Below, one piece after another: positions 25,144-34,197 of a DNA stretch of 64,000 nt; within the stretch, counting starts at the first letter, position 1, and each line of letters starts with the position of its first letter. This stretch comes from Streptomyces sp. NBC_00425 (GTDB taxonomy: Bacteria; Actinomycetota; Actinomycetes; Streptomycetales; Streptomycetaceae). The translations under genes were made by a program, and so were the position numbers. Below the pieces are notes generated by a model. It saw only the letters and a program-made list of their open reading frames with translations, did not search any database and was not told the origin of the DNA. Location: positions 3,224,001-3,288,000 of the forward strand of contig NZ_CP107928.1 in assembly GCF_036030735.1 (NCBI RefSeq). The letters run 5' to 3'.

Positions 25144-26085
25144 TCAGGCCTGCTCGCCCTCGGCGGCCGGAGCGGCCTCCGCGGCGGGAGCCTCGTCGGC
25201 GGCAGCCTCGGCGGCGGGGGCCTCGGCAGCGGCGGCCTCGGCGGCCGGAGCCTCGTCAGCGGCCTCGGCCGGCTTCTCGGCAGCCTCGTCCGCCTTCTCG
25301 GCGTCGGCCTTCTTCTCGCCCTCGAGCAGGTCGCGCTCCCACGCGGCCAGCGGCTCGCCGGCGGCCTTGTCGCCCTTGTCGCCCGTGGCGACGCCGGAAC
25401 GGGAGATGAGGCCCTCGGCGACGGCGTCGGCGATCACGCGGGTGAGCAGGGTGACGGAGCGGATCGCGTCGTCGTTGCCCGGGATCTTGTAGTCGACCTC
25501 GTCGGGGTCGCAGTTGGTGTCGAGGATGGCGACGACCGGGATGTTGAGCTTCCGGGCCTCACCGACCGCGATGTGCTCCTTCTTGGTGTCCACGATCCAG
25601 ACGGCGCTGGGGACCTTGGACATCTCGCGGATACCACCGAGGGTCTTCTCGAGCTTGGCCTTCTCACGCGAGAGGACCAGGAGCTCCTTCTTCGTCAGAC
25701 CCGAGGCGGCGACGTCCTCGAAGTCGATGAGCTCGAGCTCCTTGAGGCGCTGCAGGCGCTTGTAGACGGTCGAGAAGTTGGTGAGCATGCCGCCCAGCCA
25801 GCGCTGGTTGACGTAGGGCATGCCGACGCGGGTGGCCTGCTCCGCGATGGCCTCCTGCGCCTGCTTCTTCGTGCCGACGAACATGACCGTGCCGCCGTGG
25901 GCGACGGTCTCCTTGACGAACTCGTAGGCGCGGTCGATGTACGACAGCGACTGGAGCAGGTCGATGATGTAGATGCCGTTGCGCTCGGTGAAGATGAAGC
26001 GCTTCATCTTCGGGTTCCAGCGACGGGTCTGGTGACCGAAGTGGACGCCGCTTTCCAGCAGCTCCCGCATCGTGACGACGGCCAT
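25144..26085 (-). CDS. rpsB: 30S ribosomal protein S2
   Basis: The 313-residue protein begins [20 protein letters not shown] and carries the S2 hallmarks [22 protein letters not shown] and [16 protein letters not shown]. The last ~70 residues form an Ala/Glu/Pro-rich acidic tail with PAAEAA-like repeats, common in Streptomyces S2 and absent from the E. coli protein. The start is ATG 26085 behind AAGGAGAA. It is divergent from the M23-like gene. Confidence 0.97.
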   Translation of the reverse strand: MAVVTMRELLESGVHFGHQTRRWNPKMKRFIFTERNGIYIIDLLQSLSYIDRAYEFVKETVAHGGTVMFVGTKKQAQEAIAEQATRVGMPYVNQRWLGGMLTNFSTVYKRLQRLKELELIDFEDVAASGLTKKELLVLSREKAKLEKTLGGIREMSKVPSAVWIVDTKKEHIAVGEARKLNIPVVAILDTNCDPDEVDYKIPGNDDAIRSVTLLTRVIADAVAEGLISRSGVATGDKGDKAAGEPLAAWERDLLEGEKKADAEKADEAAEKPAEAADEAPAAEAAAAEAPAAEAAADEAPAAEAAPAAEGEQA

Positions 26086-26366
26086 GGCCGTTCTCCTTGG
26101 GTTTCTCGGTTGTGCCGCGGGAACCGGACGGCTCCCGCGCCTGACGCCCGCGATGCGCCGAGCCACGAAGGACCGAGGGGCGCGGATACCGGAAGACCGA
26201 CCGTGGCCGGACCCCCGATATTGGGGCGTGCGAAGTCGACCCGGTGACCCGGATCGCCAGAAGAAGTGTACGGGACCCGCGGGGTGCCGGGTGACGCCGC
26301 TGTCCACAAGCGGTGCACGGTCCACAGGCCGCAGCCCTGATCGGCGGGATGCGGGACCGTTCGGTC

Positions 26367-27176
26367 ATGTATGCGAAGCGATGCCTCGGCAGCCTGGCGC
26401 TGCTCCTGTCGATCATGATGCTGACGTCCACGGCGTGGGCCGGCCCACCCGCCTCACCGGACTCGTCCGCCCGCCCCGTCCCACCGCACCCGTCCGCCTC
26501 GCCCGTCCCACCGAGCCCGGCAGACCCACCCGACACCCCGCGCCCGGCAGACCCGACCGACCCGCAGAGCCGGTCCGACCTGCCGGGCCCGCCTGTCCCG
26601 CCGGACCTGCCTGTTCCTCCGGACCCGCCTGTCCCGGCCGCGCCGCCGTCGGCCTCCCCGTCCTCTGGTCACGCCCCCGCACCCGCCGAGGCCGAGGCGG
26701 GCGGCGAGGCGTCTCCCGTCCCGGCGATCGGCCGGACATGGCCGGTGGGCACGCGTCCGCCGGTGGTACGCGGCTGGGAGCCCCCGGCGACGCCGTACGC
26801 CCGCGGCCATCGAGGCGTGGATTTGGGGGCCCCGCCGGGCGCCCCGGTACGGGCGGTGGCGGCCGGACGCGTGTCCTTCGCCGGCCGGGTGGCGGGCCGG
26901 GGCGTCGTCTCGGTGGAGCTGACGGCCACGGGCCTGCCGCCGCTGCGCACGACGTACGAGCCCGTGCGGGCGTCAGTGCGCGAGGGCGACCAGGTGATGC
27001 CGGACCAGGTCGTCGGCACGGTGGAGCCGACGGGCTCGCACTGTGAGCGGACCTGTGTGCACTGGGGACTGCGGCGCGGCGGGACCTACCTGGACCCGTT
27101 GTCCCTGCTGCCGCCGTGGCTGCGGCGCACGGCCCCCTCCAGACTCCTGCCGGTACTGGGCGTGCCCCTGCCGTGA
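26367..27176 (+). CDS. Exported M23-like peptidase with altered active site
   Basis: The protein (269 residues from ATG 26367; an ATG at 26349 is possible) has a signal peptide ending near TAWAGPP, a Pro-rich spacer of about 90 residues with PVPPDP-like repeats, and a C-terminal LytM-type domain. The metal motif HRGVD (H-x3-D) is present, but the usual H-x-H reads CVHWG: the second His is kept and the first, catalytic one is Cys. GSHCERTCVHWGLRRGGTYLDP surrounds it. It may be a non-catalytic wall-binding protein or a variant hydrolase. It is divergent from rpsB. Confidence 0.8.
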   Translation: MYAKRCLGSLALLLSIMMLTSTAWAGPPASPDSSARPVPPHPSASPVPPSPADPPDTPRPADPTDPQSRSDLPGPPVPPDLPVPPDPPVPAAPPSASPSSGHAPAPAEAEAGGEASPVPAIGRTWPVGTRPPVVRGWEPPATPYARGHRGVDLGAPPGAPVRAVAAGRVSFAGRVAGRGVVSVELTATGLPPLRTTYEPVRASVREGDQVMPDQVVGTVEPTGSHCERTCVHWGLRRGGTYLDPLSLLPPWLRRTAPSRLLPVLGVPLP

Positions 27177-27271
27177 CCCGGCCGGGGCGCCCCTGCCGTG
27201 CCGCGGCCGGCGCCGTCTTCGGGCGCCGGGGCGGCAGCGCCGAGCGCGGAAGCACGGAATCCGCGGCAGGG

Positions 27272-27862
27272 TCAGCCGCGGACTCCGCGCAGGACCATGC
27301 CGACCGCGGCCTCCGTGATCGCCGCCGGGTCCTCCGCGGCGCCCAGTTCGATCCGCCGCACCGCCGCGTCCACGACGCCCTGCAGCAGCATCGCCGCCAG
27401 CCGGGGCTCCGCATGACCCAGCTCGGCCAGCGCCTCGCCGATCATCGTCACGAGGCCGCCGTGCGCCGCCCGGATCTTCTCCCGGGCCCCGGCGTCCAGC
27501 TCGCTGGCCGAGATCGCCACGACGGCCCGGTGCCGCCGGTCCCCGACCAGCGCGAGCTGCCGCCGCACATACGCCTCGACCTTGGCCTCGGCACCGTCGG
27601 CGGCGGTCATCGCCGCCCCGACCTCCGCCGTCCACACGGGGAAGTCGACCTCGCACAGCTCCTCGACCACCGCGGCCCGCGACCGGAAGTACTCGTACAC
27701 GGACGAGCGCGCGAGACCCGTCCGCTCGGCGAGGGCCGGGAACGTCAGCGCTTCCGTCCCGCCCTCGGACAACAGGGAACGTGCCGCGTCCAGCAGGGCG
27801 GCACGCTGCATCGACCGGTGCTCGGCCACGGAGGCCGCTCGAATCCTTGGCACGTCGTCCAC
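27272..27862 (-). CDS. TetR family transcriptional regulator
   Basis: The 196-residue protein has the TetR DNA-binding domain near the start: QRAALLDAARSLLSEGGTEA, then LTFPALAERTGLARSSVYEYF. The C-terminal domain (helical, ending AAITEAAVGMVLRGVRG) would bind an unknown ligand. The GTG at 27862 was chosen; GTG 27853 is equally possible. It follows whiG on the same strand after 60 bases, so co-transcription is possible, but a role in sporulation is not shown by the sequence. Confidence 0.88.
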   Translation of the reverse strand: MDDVPRIRAASVAEHRSMQRAALLDAARSLLSEGGTEALTFPALAERTGLARSSVYEYFRSRAAVVEELCEVDFPVWTAEVGAAMTAADGAEAKVEAYVRRQLALVGDRRHRAVVAISASELDAGAREKIRAAHGGLVTMIGEALAELGHAEPRLAAMLLQGVVDAAVRRIELGAAEDPAAITEAAVGMVLRGVRG

Positions 27863-27921
27863 TGTACGGACGCGCCACGCGCGGCGGGAGTGACTGCGCG
27901 CGCAGAGCGGCAACAGGCAGG

Positions 27922-28764
27922 TCAGCGACCGAAGCTCGCCAGTTTGGCCCGCAGCTGGAGCACCGATTTGGTGTGGATCTGGCTGACCCTGCTCTCGGTC
28001 ACCCCCAGCACGTTGCCGATCTCGGCGAGCGTCAGCCCCTCGTAGTAGTACAGGGTGACGACCGTCTTCTCCCGGGCGGGCAGCGTGTTGATCGCCCGGG
28101 CGAGGAACCGTCTGAGCTCCCGGTCCTCGGCCACCTCCACGGGGTTGTCGGCCGCCGTGTCCTCGAGCGTGTCCATCAGGCTGAGGCGGTCGCCGCCCTC
28201 GCCGCCGACGTGCAGCAGCTCCTCCAGCGCCACCACGTTCGCCAGCGACAACTGACTGAAGACGGCGTGCAGTTCCTCGACGGCGATGCCGAGCTCGGCC
28301 GCGACCTCGCACTCCGAGGGGGTCCGCCGCAGCCGCGCCTCCAGCGTGGCGTAGGCCCGCTCCACGTTGCGCGCCTTCTGCCGGACCGACCTCGGGATCC
28401 AGTCCAGCGCCCGCAGCTCGTCGATCATCGCGCCCCGGATCCGGGTGATCGCGTACGTCTCGAACTTGATCTCCCGGTCGACGTCGAACTTCTCGATCGC
28501 GTCGATCAGCCCGAAGACCCCGGAGGACACGAAGTCGGCCTGCTCCACGTTGGGCGGCAGGCCGACGCTCACCCTTCCCGCCACGTACTTCACCAGCGGC
28601 GAGTAGTGCAGGATCAACTGCTCCCGCAGCCGCTCGTCGCCCGTCGCCTTGTACGAGCGCCACAGCTCGTCGAGCGTCGAGGGAGCGGGCGGCCGCACGC
28701 TGCCACCGTCACGGGCGGCTGGGGGGACCGCCGCCCGGTCGGACCCGGAGGTGTGCTGGGGCAT
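27922..28764 (-). CDS. whiG: Sporulation sigma factor WhiG
   Basis: The 280-residue protein is a FliA/WhiG-type sigma factor with regions 2 ([40 protein letters not shown]), 3 ([20 protein letters not shown]) and 4 ([24 protein letters not shown]). In Streptomyces it starts sporulation in aerial hyphae and drives whiH and whiI. An N-terminal tail of about 30 residues is rich in Pro and Ala. It lies in its own transcription unit, 273 bases downstream of dprA. Confidence 0.97.
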   Translation of the reverse strand: MPQHTSGSDRAAVPPAARDGGSVRPPAPSTLDELWRSYKATGDERLREQLILHYSPLVKYVAGRVSVGLPPNVEQADFVSSGVFGLIDAIEKFDVDREIKFETYAITRIRGAMIDELRALDWIPRSVRQKARNVERAYATLEARLRRTPSECEVAAELGIAVEELHAVFSQLSLANVVALEELLHVGGEGGDRLSLMDTLEDTAADNPVEVAEDRELRRFLARAINTLPAREKTVVTLYYYEGLTLAEIGNVLGVTESRVSQIHTKSVLQLRAKLASFGR

Positions 28765-29037
28765 TCGTCGCCTTGTGCCGTTCTGCCGTGAAGTGCGTCA
28801 TGGTGGGTGTAGGTGCTACCAGGTGGTGCAGTGGTGCCGGTCTGTGACGGAATCCTCGTGAGCGTAGCGTGACTGCGGTGTCGCGGTGCGCGAAGGTCGC
28901 GGCCGGACCGGTACGCAGATACGTTCCGCTGGGCGCCCTCCCGGGGCAGGTCCATCGCGGTCGTCATCGCGAGGTCGCGTCAACTACGGGATTCCGCAAG
29001 GCATTCGGCGTTCCCCCGGACGGCCGAACCCCCCTGG

Positions 29038-30195
29038 TCAACACGGAGGCCGATCCCCTCGAACGGAGACCATCGCCTGGCGTGTCAACTTCCAGCCGTC
29101 GCCGTGTCGTTCGACGTAGCCGAGCGCTCTGAGTTCGTACAGCCTCGCGATCGCGTCGTCCGGCGTCGTCCGGGCCTCGCGGGCGAGCTCGTCGACCGCC
29201 GCGGTCCGGCGCGCCGGGAGCGCGGCCAGCACGCGCCGGGCACCCGGTTCGAGGAGGTCGCGCGGCAGCGTCGGCCCGCGCCGGTCGGGTGCCAGCTCCC
29301 CCATGTCGCCGACCAGCTCGACGACTTCCGCGGCGTCCGTGACCAGCACGGCCTCCTGCCGCAGCAGTTCGTGCACCCCTGCGGAGAGGCTGCTGGTGGC
29401 CGGACCCGGCACTCCTATCGTGTGCCGCCCCAGCCGCTGCGCCGCCCGGGCGGTGACCAGCGAGCCGCTGCGGTGGGCTGCCTCCACGACGACCGTGCCC
29501 CGGGTCAGTGCGGCGATCACCCGGTTGCGCAGGATGAAGCGGCTCGGCGTCGGATGGTCGCCGGGCGGCAACTCCCCGATCACCAGACCCTGTTCGGCGA
29601 TCCTGCCGATCAACTGTGTGTGACCCCGCGGATAGGGCCGGTCGACCCCGCAGGCGAGGACGGCGACGGTGGCGCCGCCCGCCGCGAGGGCGCCCCGGTG
29701 GGCCGCGCCGTCGACCCCGTAGGCGCCGCCGGACACGACGACCCATCCTCGTTCGGCGAGGCCGGCGGCGAGGGAGGCGGCCATGTGGGCGCCGTACTCG
29801 GTGCAGGCGCGGGCGCCGACGACGGCCACCGAGCGCAGCGCCCACATCCGCAGGCTGGGCCGACCCCGCACCCAGAGCCCCAGCGGCCGGGCGTCCCCGA
29901 GCTCCTCCAGCGTCCCGGGCCACTCGGCGTCGCCCGGGGACACGAACCGCACCCCGGCCTCCTCCGCGAGCGCCAGGTCCCGCTCCGGTTCGGCCAGCTC
30001 GGCCCGCGCCCGAAGCCCGGCCCACCGCCGTGCGGTCACTCCCGGCAGCGGCTCGCCGTCCGTGCACAGCCGCCGCACCACCTCCCGCACCCCGCGCTCG
30101 CGCACCCACTGACCGCCCACCTCGTCGCCCGGCTCGACGACCCGGCCGAGGAAGACCCGGGCCAGCCGGTCCTCGGCCCGGGCGCCGGCGTTCAC
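29038..30195 (-). CDS. dprA: DNA-processing protein DprA
   Basis: The 385-residue protein has the DprA Rossmann-like domain (SVAVVGARACTEYGAHMAAS, VVSGGAYGVDGAAHRGAL, LACGVDRPYPRGH, SRFILRNRVIAALTRG) and a C-terminal winged-helix-like region (LPARRTAAVDELAREARTT). DprA loads RecA on single-stranded DNA in transformable bacteria; its role in Streptomyces is unclear. The GTG start overlaps the comM stop by 4 bases (GTGA), showing coupling. It is the last gene of a yraN-comM-dprA operon. Confidence 0.95.
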   Translation of the reverse strand: MNAGARAEDRLARVFLGRVVEPGDEVGGQWVRERGVREVVRRLCTDGEPLPGVTARRWAGLRARAELAEPERDLALAEEAGVRFVSPGDAEWPGTLEELGDARPLGLWVRGRPSLRMWALRSVAVVGARACTEYGAHMAASLAAGLAERGWVVVSGGAYGVDGAAHRGALAAGGATVAVLACGVDRPYPRGHTQLIGRIAEQGLVIGELPPGDHPTPSRFILRNRVIAALTRGTVVVEAAHRSGSLVTARAAQRLGRHTIGVPGPATSSLSAGVHELLRQEAVLVTDAAEVVELVGDMGELAPDRRGPTLPRDLLEPGARRVLAALPARRTAAVDELAREARTTPDDAIARLYELRALGYVERHGDGWKLTRQAMVSVRGDRPPC

Positions 30196-31808
30196 GTGAG
30201 GGCCCCGAGGGCCATCGGCGCCCCGCGGGGCACCCCTGTGCGCAACTGCAGGGCCAGGGCCACGTCCGTCGCGTCCGGCCGGTCGTGACCGACCAGGTCG
30301 GCGACGGTCCAGGCGACCCGCAGCACACGGTCGAGGCCGCGGGCGGTCAGCGTCCCTCGCTCCAGGTTCCGCTCCGCCTCGTCCATCGCGCCGACCGCCG
30401 CGTGCCAGCGGTGGCGCAGCTCACGGCCGGGCACCTCGGAGTTGGTCCGCCACGGGGTTCCCGCCAGCCGGACCGCCGCACGCTCCCGGGCGGCCCGCAC
30501 CCGGTCGGCGACGGTCGTCGTGGACTCGCCTCCGGGCCCGCGGTGCGCGAGCTCGGCCCGGCTGACCGGGTCGACCTCGACGCGCAGGTCGACCCGGTCG
30601 AGCAGTGGTCCGGACAGCCGCGCCTGATAGCGGCGGACCGCGGAGGGCGAACAGTCGCACAGGGCGTCGCGCAGCGAGAAGCGCCCGCACGGACACGGGT
30701 TGGCGGCCAGCACCATGAGGAACCGCGCCGGGAACCGCACGACGCCCGCGCTGCGCGCGATCACCACATGCCCCGCCTCGAGCGGCTGTCGCAGGGCGTC
30801 GAGGACCCGGCTGCCGAACTCGGGGGTCTCGTCGAGGAAGAGCACACCCCGGTGGGCCAGCGACACCGCTCCGGGGCGGGCGATGCCGGGGCCGCCGCCG
30901 ACCAGCGACTGCATCGTGGCCGAGTGGTGCGGGGCGCAGTACGGGGGCACGTCGATGAGGGGCTTGCCGGGCGGCAGCAGGCCGGCCACCGAGTGCACCG
31001 CCGTGACCTCCAGCGACTCCTCCCTGCACAGGGTGGGCAGCACCGCCGGCAGACGCTCCGCGAGCATCGTCTTGCCGGCGCCGGGCGGGCCCTGCAGGAA
31101 GAGGTGGTGTCCGCCCGCCGCGGCGACCTCCACAGCGGTCCGCGCCGAACGCTGGCCGACCACGTCCGCGAGGTCGTGCTCCTGGTCCGGGTGAGCGGCG
31201 CCCATGCCGGTGGCCGCGCCCGTGCCGGGCATCCGCAGGCCCGCCAGGAGCGGATCCGGGCGGCCCGCCTCGTCCGGCTCCTCCTCGGGGACGGGCTCGT
31301 CCGCCAGGACGGCGATCAGCTGGCGCAGGCTGCGCACCCCGAGCACGGAGACGCCCGGCACCAGCGATGCCTCGGCGGCGGCGCTCTCGGGCACGACCAC
31401 CTGTTCGTATCCGGCGGTCGCGGCGGCCAGCACCGCGGGGAGGACGCCCCGCACCGGGCGCACGCGTCCGTCCAGGCCCAGCTCGCCGATCATCACGAGG
31501 TCGGCGAGCACCCGCGGGTCGATCCGTTCGGCCGCGCCGAGCACCGCACAGGCCACGGCGAGGTCGAAGCCCGATCCGCCCTTGGGCACGGAGGCGGGGC
31601 TGAGGCCCACCGTGAGCTTCTTCTGCGGCCACTCGCCGCCCGAGTTCACCACCGCGGCCCGTACCCGGTCGCGGCTCTCGCTCAGGCTCTTGTCCGGCAG
31701 CCCCACCAGGGTGAACGCCGCCACTCCGGGTTCGAGGTCGGCCTGCACCTCGACGACGACGCCCTCGACGCCCACCAGCGCCACCGCACACGTGCGCGCG
31801 AAACCCAT
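30192..31808 (-). CDS. comM: ComM/YifB family Mg-chelatase-like AAA+ ATPase
   Basis: The 538-residue protein has an N-terminal Lon-like domain (about 1-170, GFARTCAVALVGVEGVVVEV), a Mg-chelatase-type AAA+ module with Walker A (GPPGAGKTMLAERL) and Walker B (VLFLDETPEF), and the HHSATMQSLVGGG segment. Related ComM proteins are helicases that aid branch migration in natural transformation. It follows the YraN gene after one base and overlaps dprA, giving a compact DNA-handling operon. Confidence 0.95.
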   Translation of the reverse strand: MGFARTCAVALVGVEGVVVEVQADLEPGVAAFTLVGLPDKSLSESRDRVRAAVVNSGGEWPQKKLTVGLSPASVPKGGSGFDLAVACAVLGAAERIDPRVLADLVMIGELGLDGRVRPVRGVLPAVLAAATAGYEQVVVPESAAAEASLVPGVSVLGVRSLRQLIAVLADEPVPEEEPDEAGRPDPLLAGLRMPGTGAATGMGAAHPDQEHDLADVVGQRSARTAVEVAAAGGHHLFLQGPPGAGKTMLAERLPAVLPTLCREESLEVTAVHSVAGLLPPGKPLIDVPPYCAPHHSATMQSLVGGGPGIARPGAVSLAHRGVLFLDETPEFGSRVLDALRQPLEAGHVVIARSAGVVRFPARFLMVLAANPCPCGRFSLRDALCDCSPSAVRRYQARLSGPLLDRVDLRVEVDPVSRAELAHRGPGGESTTTVADRVRAARERAAVRLAGTPWRTNSEVPGRELRHRWHAAVGAMDEAERNLERGTLTARGLDRVLRVAWTVADLVGHDRPDATDVALALQLRTGVPRGAPMALGALT

Positions 31809-31809
31809 C

Positions 31810-32181
31810 TCAGGCCACCCCCCGCGCGTGCTGCACGACGGCGGCTCCGCGGCGCGGCAGGACCACGCCGACCAGGTCGATCCGGACGCCGCCCGGCGGG
31901 GCTCCGCCGTGTGCCTGGATCCATCGTTCGGCGAGCCCGCGCAGGCGCTGAGCCTTCTTGGGCGTCACCGCCGCCATCGGGTGCTGGAAGCCGCCGTCCC
32001 TGCGGGTCTTCACCTCGCAGACCACCAGCATGTCGCCGTCCCGCGCGACGATGTCGATCTCGCCGCTCCTGCCGCAGCGCCAGTTGCGCCGCAGGACCGT
32101 CATCCCTGCCTCGGCCAGCCGCCGGGCGGCCAGCTCCTCGCCGTACCTGCCGAGTGCTCCACGTGCCCGTTGTGCGTTCAT
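31810..32181 (-). CDS. YraN/UPF0102 family predicted endonuclease-like protein
   Basis: The 123-residue protein has the nuclease-like fold core [20 protein letters not shown], then [20 protein letters not shown] with the E-x-D ... ExK residues of the restriction endonuclease-like fold. Its biochemical role is not established. I start at ATG 32181 ([11 protein letters not shown]); an upstream start exists. It is one base upstream of comM. Confidence 0.92.
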   Translation of the reverse strand: MNAQRARGALGRYGEELAARRLAEAGMTVLRRNWRCGRSGEIDIVARDGDMLVVCEVKTRRDGGFQHPMAAVTPKKAQRLRGLAERWIQAHGGAPPGGVRIDLVGVVLPRRGAAVVQHARGVA

Positions 32182-32332
32182 GTCGGCACCACCTCCGGCA
32201 CCCACGCTCACGCATCCGCCGCCACCGGAAGGATCTTGGTGGACACGCCGGCCACTGTGGAGAACCCCGTCACCCGTCCGGGGGAATCCGTTTCAGCCGG
32301 ACCCGCCGGGGCGCCCGGCGGGACGGCACGAC

Positions 32333-32641
32333 TCAGCTCCCCGGAAGCTCCAGGTCGCTCTTGTTCAGCTCCTCGATGTTCACGTCCTTGAACGTGAGGA
32401 CCCGCACCTGCTTCACGAAGCGGGCCGGCCGGTACATGTCCCACACCCAGGCGTCGGCCATCGACACCTCGAAGAACACCTCGCCCTGGACCGAGTGCAC
32501 CTGCATCTCGTAGTCGTTGGTCAGATAGAAACGACGCTCGGTCTCGATCACGTATTTGAACAGACCGACGACATCGCGGTACTCCCGGTAGAGCTTCAGC
32601 TCCATCTCGGTCTCGTACTTCTCGAGGTCCTCGGCGCTCAT
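32333..32641 (-). CDS. DUF2469 family protein
   Basis: The 102-residue acidic protein (MSAEDLEKYETEMELKLYRE at the start, then VIETERRFYLTNDYEMQVHS) belongs to a small actinobacterial family of unknown function. There is no signal peptide or membrane segment. It lies in the run of genes between the NUDIX hydrolase and yraN. From memory it is nearly identical across Streptomyces. Confidence 0.92.
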   Translation of the reverse strand: MSAEDLEKYETEMELKLYREYRDVVGLFKYVIETERRFYLTNDYEMQVHSVQGEVFFEVSMADAWVWDMYRPARFVKQVRVLTFKDVNIEELNKSDLELPGS

Positions 32642-32697
32642 GGCATGTTCCCCTTCAGCCGTGCGATCCCCCCATTGTGCGCCAGTCCCGAGCGGCC

Positions 32698-33279
32698 CTA
32701 GACGATTTCCGTGTCAAGGGTCACCGGTCCGGCCGGAGGACCTTCGTCGAGCAGCCTGCGCAGCAGCTCGGCGAGTCTGGTCGGATACACCGTCTCATGT
32801 GCCTGGGTCAGTTCCTGACACGTCCACCAGCGCGCTCCGGCGACACTGCGCCGTTCCAACTCGGTCAGGGCCGTCGCCCGGGTCGCCGTGACCGTCGTCC
32901 GGGCGAGGTAGTACCACTCGTCCTGGTCCCAGCGGCGGCCCGCGAAGGGGAAGGAGCACATCCGCCGCCACAGCACCGGACCGAGATCGACCTCGGTGAT
33001 GCCGGTCTCCTCGACGAGTTCCCGCAGTGCGGCCTCCTCACGGGTCTCGTCGCCCTCCACGCCGCCGCCGGGCGTGAACCACCAGTGGTCGGCGGGGTCG
33101 TCCGGTTCATGCCCGTGCAGCAGCAGGATGCGGTCCTGCGGATCGAGGAGGACGACCCGTGCCACCCTGCGCAGCCCGCCCTCGTAGGAGTCGGCGTCCG
33201 CGCCGGTCGGCTCGTGCGCCGGCTCGGCGGGCGCCGGCTCGGCGGGCGCCGGCTCGGCGGGCGCCGGCTCAGCGGGCAC
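32698..33279 (-). CDS. NUDIX hydrolase
   Basis: The 193-residue protein has a clear NUDIX box, GGVEGDETREEAALRELVEE followed by TGI, which binds divalent metal and cleaves nucleoside diphosphate-linked compounds; the substrate is unknown. The start is a GTG at 33279, 11 bases inside the upstream lepB gene. The N-terminus is PAEPAPAEPAPAEPA, encoded by a 15-base repeat. WWFTPGGG precedes the box. It is the last gene of the lepB cluster. Confidence 0.88.
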   Translation of the reverse strand: MPAEPAPAEPAPAEPAPAEPAHEPTGADADSYEGGLRRVARVVLLDPQDRILLLHGHEPDDPADHWWFTPGGGVEGDETREEAALRELVEETGITEVDLGPVLWRRMCSFPFAGRRWDQDEWYYLARTTVTATRATALTELERRSVAGARWWTCQELTQAHETVYPTRLAELLRRLLDEGPPAGPVTLDTEIV

Positions 33280-33280
33280 C
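33221..33280 (-). repeat. 15-base tandem repeat across lepB end and NUDIX start
   Basis: Three identical units of ggctcggcgggcgcc (33221-33265) are followed by a fourth that differs at two bases (33266-33280). Those two differences, at 33271 and 33278, create the lepB stop codon and the NUDIX GTG start. Confidence 0.9.
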
Positions 33281-34045
33281 GGCGGACTCCGGCCGGGTGC
33301 GGCGGCGGCCCGTCCGCTTGGCGATCGGGCCGTACGCGCCGCCACCGAGCACCAGCGCCGCGCCGGCGACGATCAGCCAGCCGATCGTGCCCAGCGGGCC
33401 CGGCTCGGAGAGGGCGCCGAGGTCCTCGAAGCCCGTGGGGCGCTTCAGCATGCCGTTCATGGGCCAGACGACCGCCTCGACACGGGCCTTGACGGCGCTG
33501 CGGGCCACCGTGCCCTGGGCCGCGTCGGTGAGGTGGGCGGTGGAGTCCAGGGAGCCCTGCCGCTCGTCGCCGAGGAGGAAGAGCCTGCCGTCGGGGACCG
33601 TCACGGTCGGGAAGTTCTTGATCTCGGCCAGCGTTCCCGGTGGCAGATACGGTTCCTCGATCTGCTTGCCGTTGACGGTCAGCTTGCCGTCGGTGCAGCA
33701 GGAGACCGTGTCGCCGCCGACCGCGACCACGCGCTTGACGACGGGCGCGTTGCTCACCCAGGTCTTGTCGATGAAGACGACCACGTCCCCGCGGCGCACC
33801 TCGCCACCGTCGATGCGCTCGGCGAGCACGCGGTCGCCGGCGGCGATCGTCGGGCTCATGGAGCTGGTGGGCACGGTGTAGGGCCGGTAGAGCAGGGCTC
33901 CCCAGGCGAACCCGCCGAGGAACAGCACGAGGCCCAGTGCGACGGCCAGTCCGGACAGGCGCTGTCCGGTCCGGCTGCCCACCGGGCCGCTGCTGGTGCC
34001 ACCGCCGCTGCGCGGGGCCGTTCGTGTAGTGCTCTCGCCACCCAT
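33269..34045 (-). CDS. lepB: Signal peptidase I (fourth of the cluster)
   Basis: The 258-residue protein has one N-terminal membrane helix (about 36-56), the catalytic Ser in VPTSSMSPTI, the Lys in VVKRVVAVGGD, and a second C-terminal helix (GTIGWLIVAGAALVLGG). The box GDERQGSLDST differs from the usual GDNR/GDHR. It removes signal peptides at the outer membrane face. It begins 152 bases after the third lepB and overlaps the NUDIX gene by 11 bases. Confidence 0.93.
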   Translation of the reverse strand: MGGESTTRTAPRSGGGTSSGPVGSRTGQRLSGLAVALGLVLFLGGFAWGALLYRPYTVPTSSMSPTIAAGDRVLAERIDGGEVRRGDVVVFIDKTWVSNAPVVKRVVAVGGDTVSCCTDGKLTVNGKQIEEPYLPPGTLAEIKNFPTVTVPDGRLFLLGDERQGSLDSTAHLTDAAQGTVARSAVKARVEAVVWPMNGMLKRPTGFEDLGALSEPGPLGTIGWLIVAGAALVLGGGAYGPIAKRTGRRRTRPESAGAR

Positions 34046-34197
34046 GGACCCGCACCCTACCCGGCGGTACCGAACCCGGTCAGCCCCCTCTTTCCGGGCC
34101 TCGCCCGGTTCGGCCCGGTCTTCGCAGGCCGAGGTCACACGCTTGGGAAAGGGTTTGCCGAACGAGGGCCCGGTGGGAGGGGCGCGGGGCCCCGCGG

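Noticed and set aside
29616..32513. Long plus-strand frame across the dprA-comM-yraN region
   Set aside because: Arg/Pro-rich translation; comM, dprA and yraN motifs lie on the other strand.
33221..33280. Clustered repeats as a CRISPR or attachment site
   Set aside because: Contiguous identical units within coding sequence, no integrase and no spacers.
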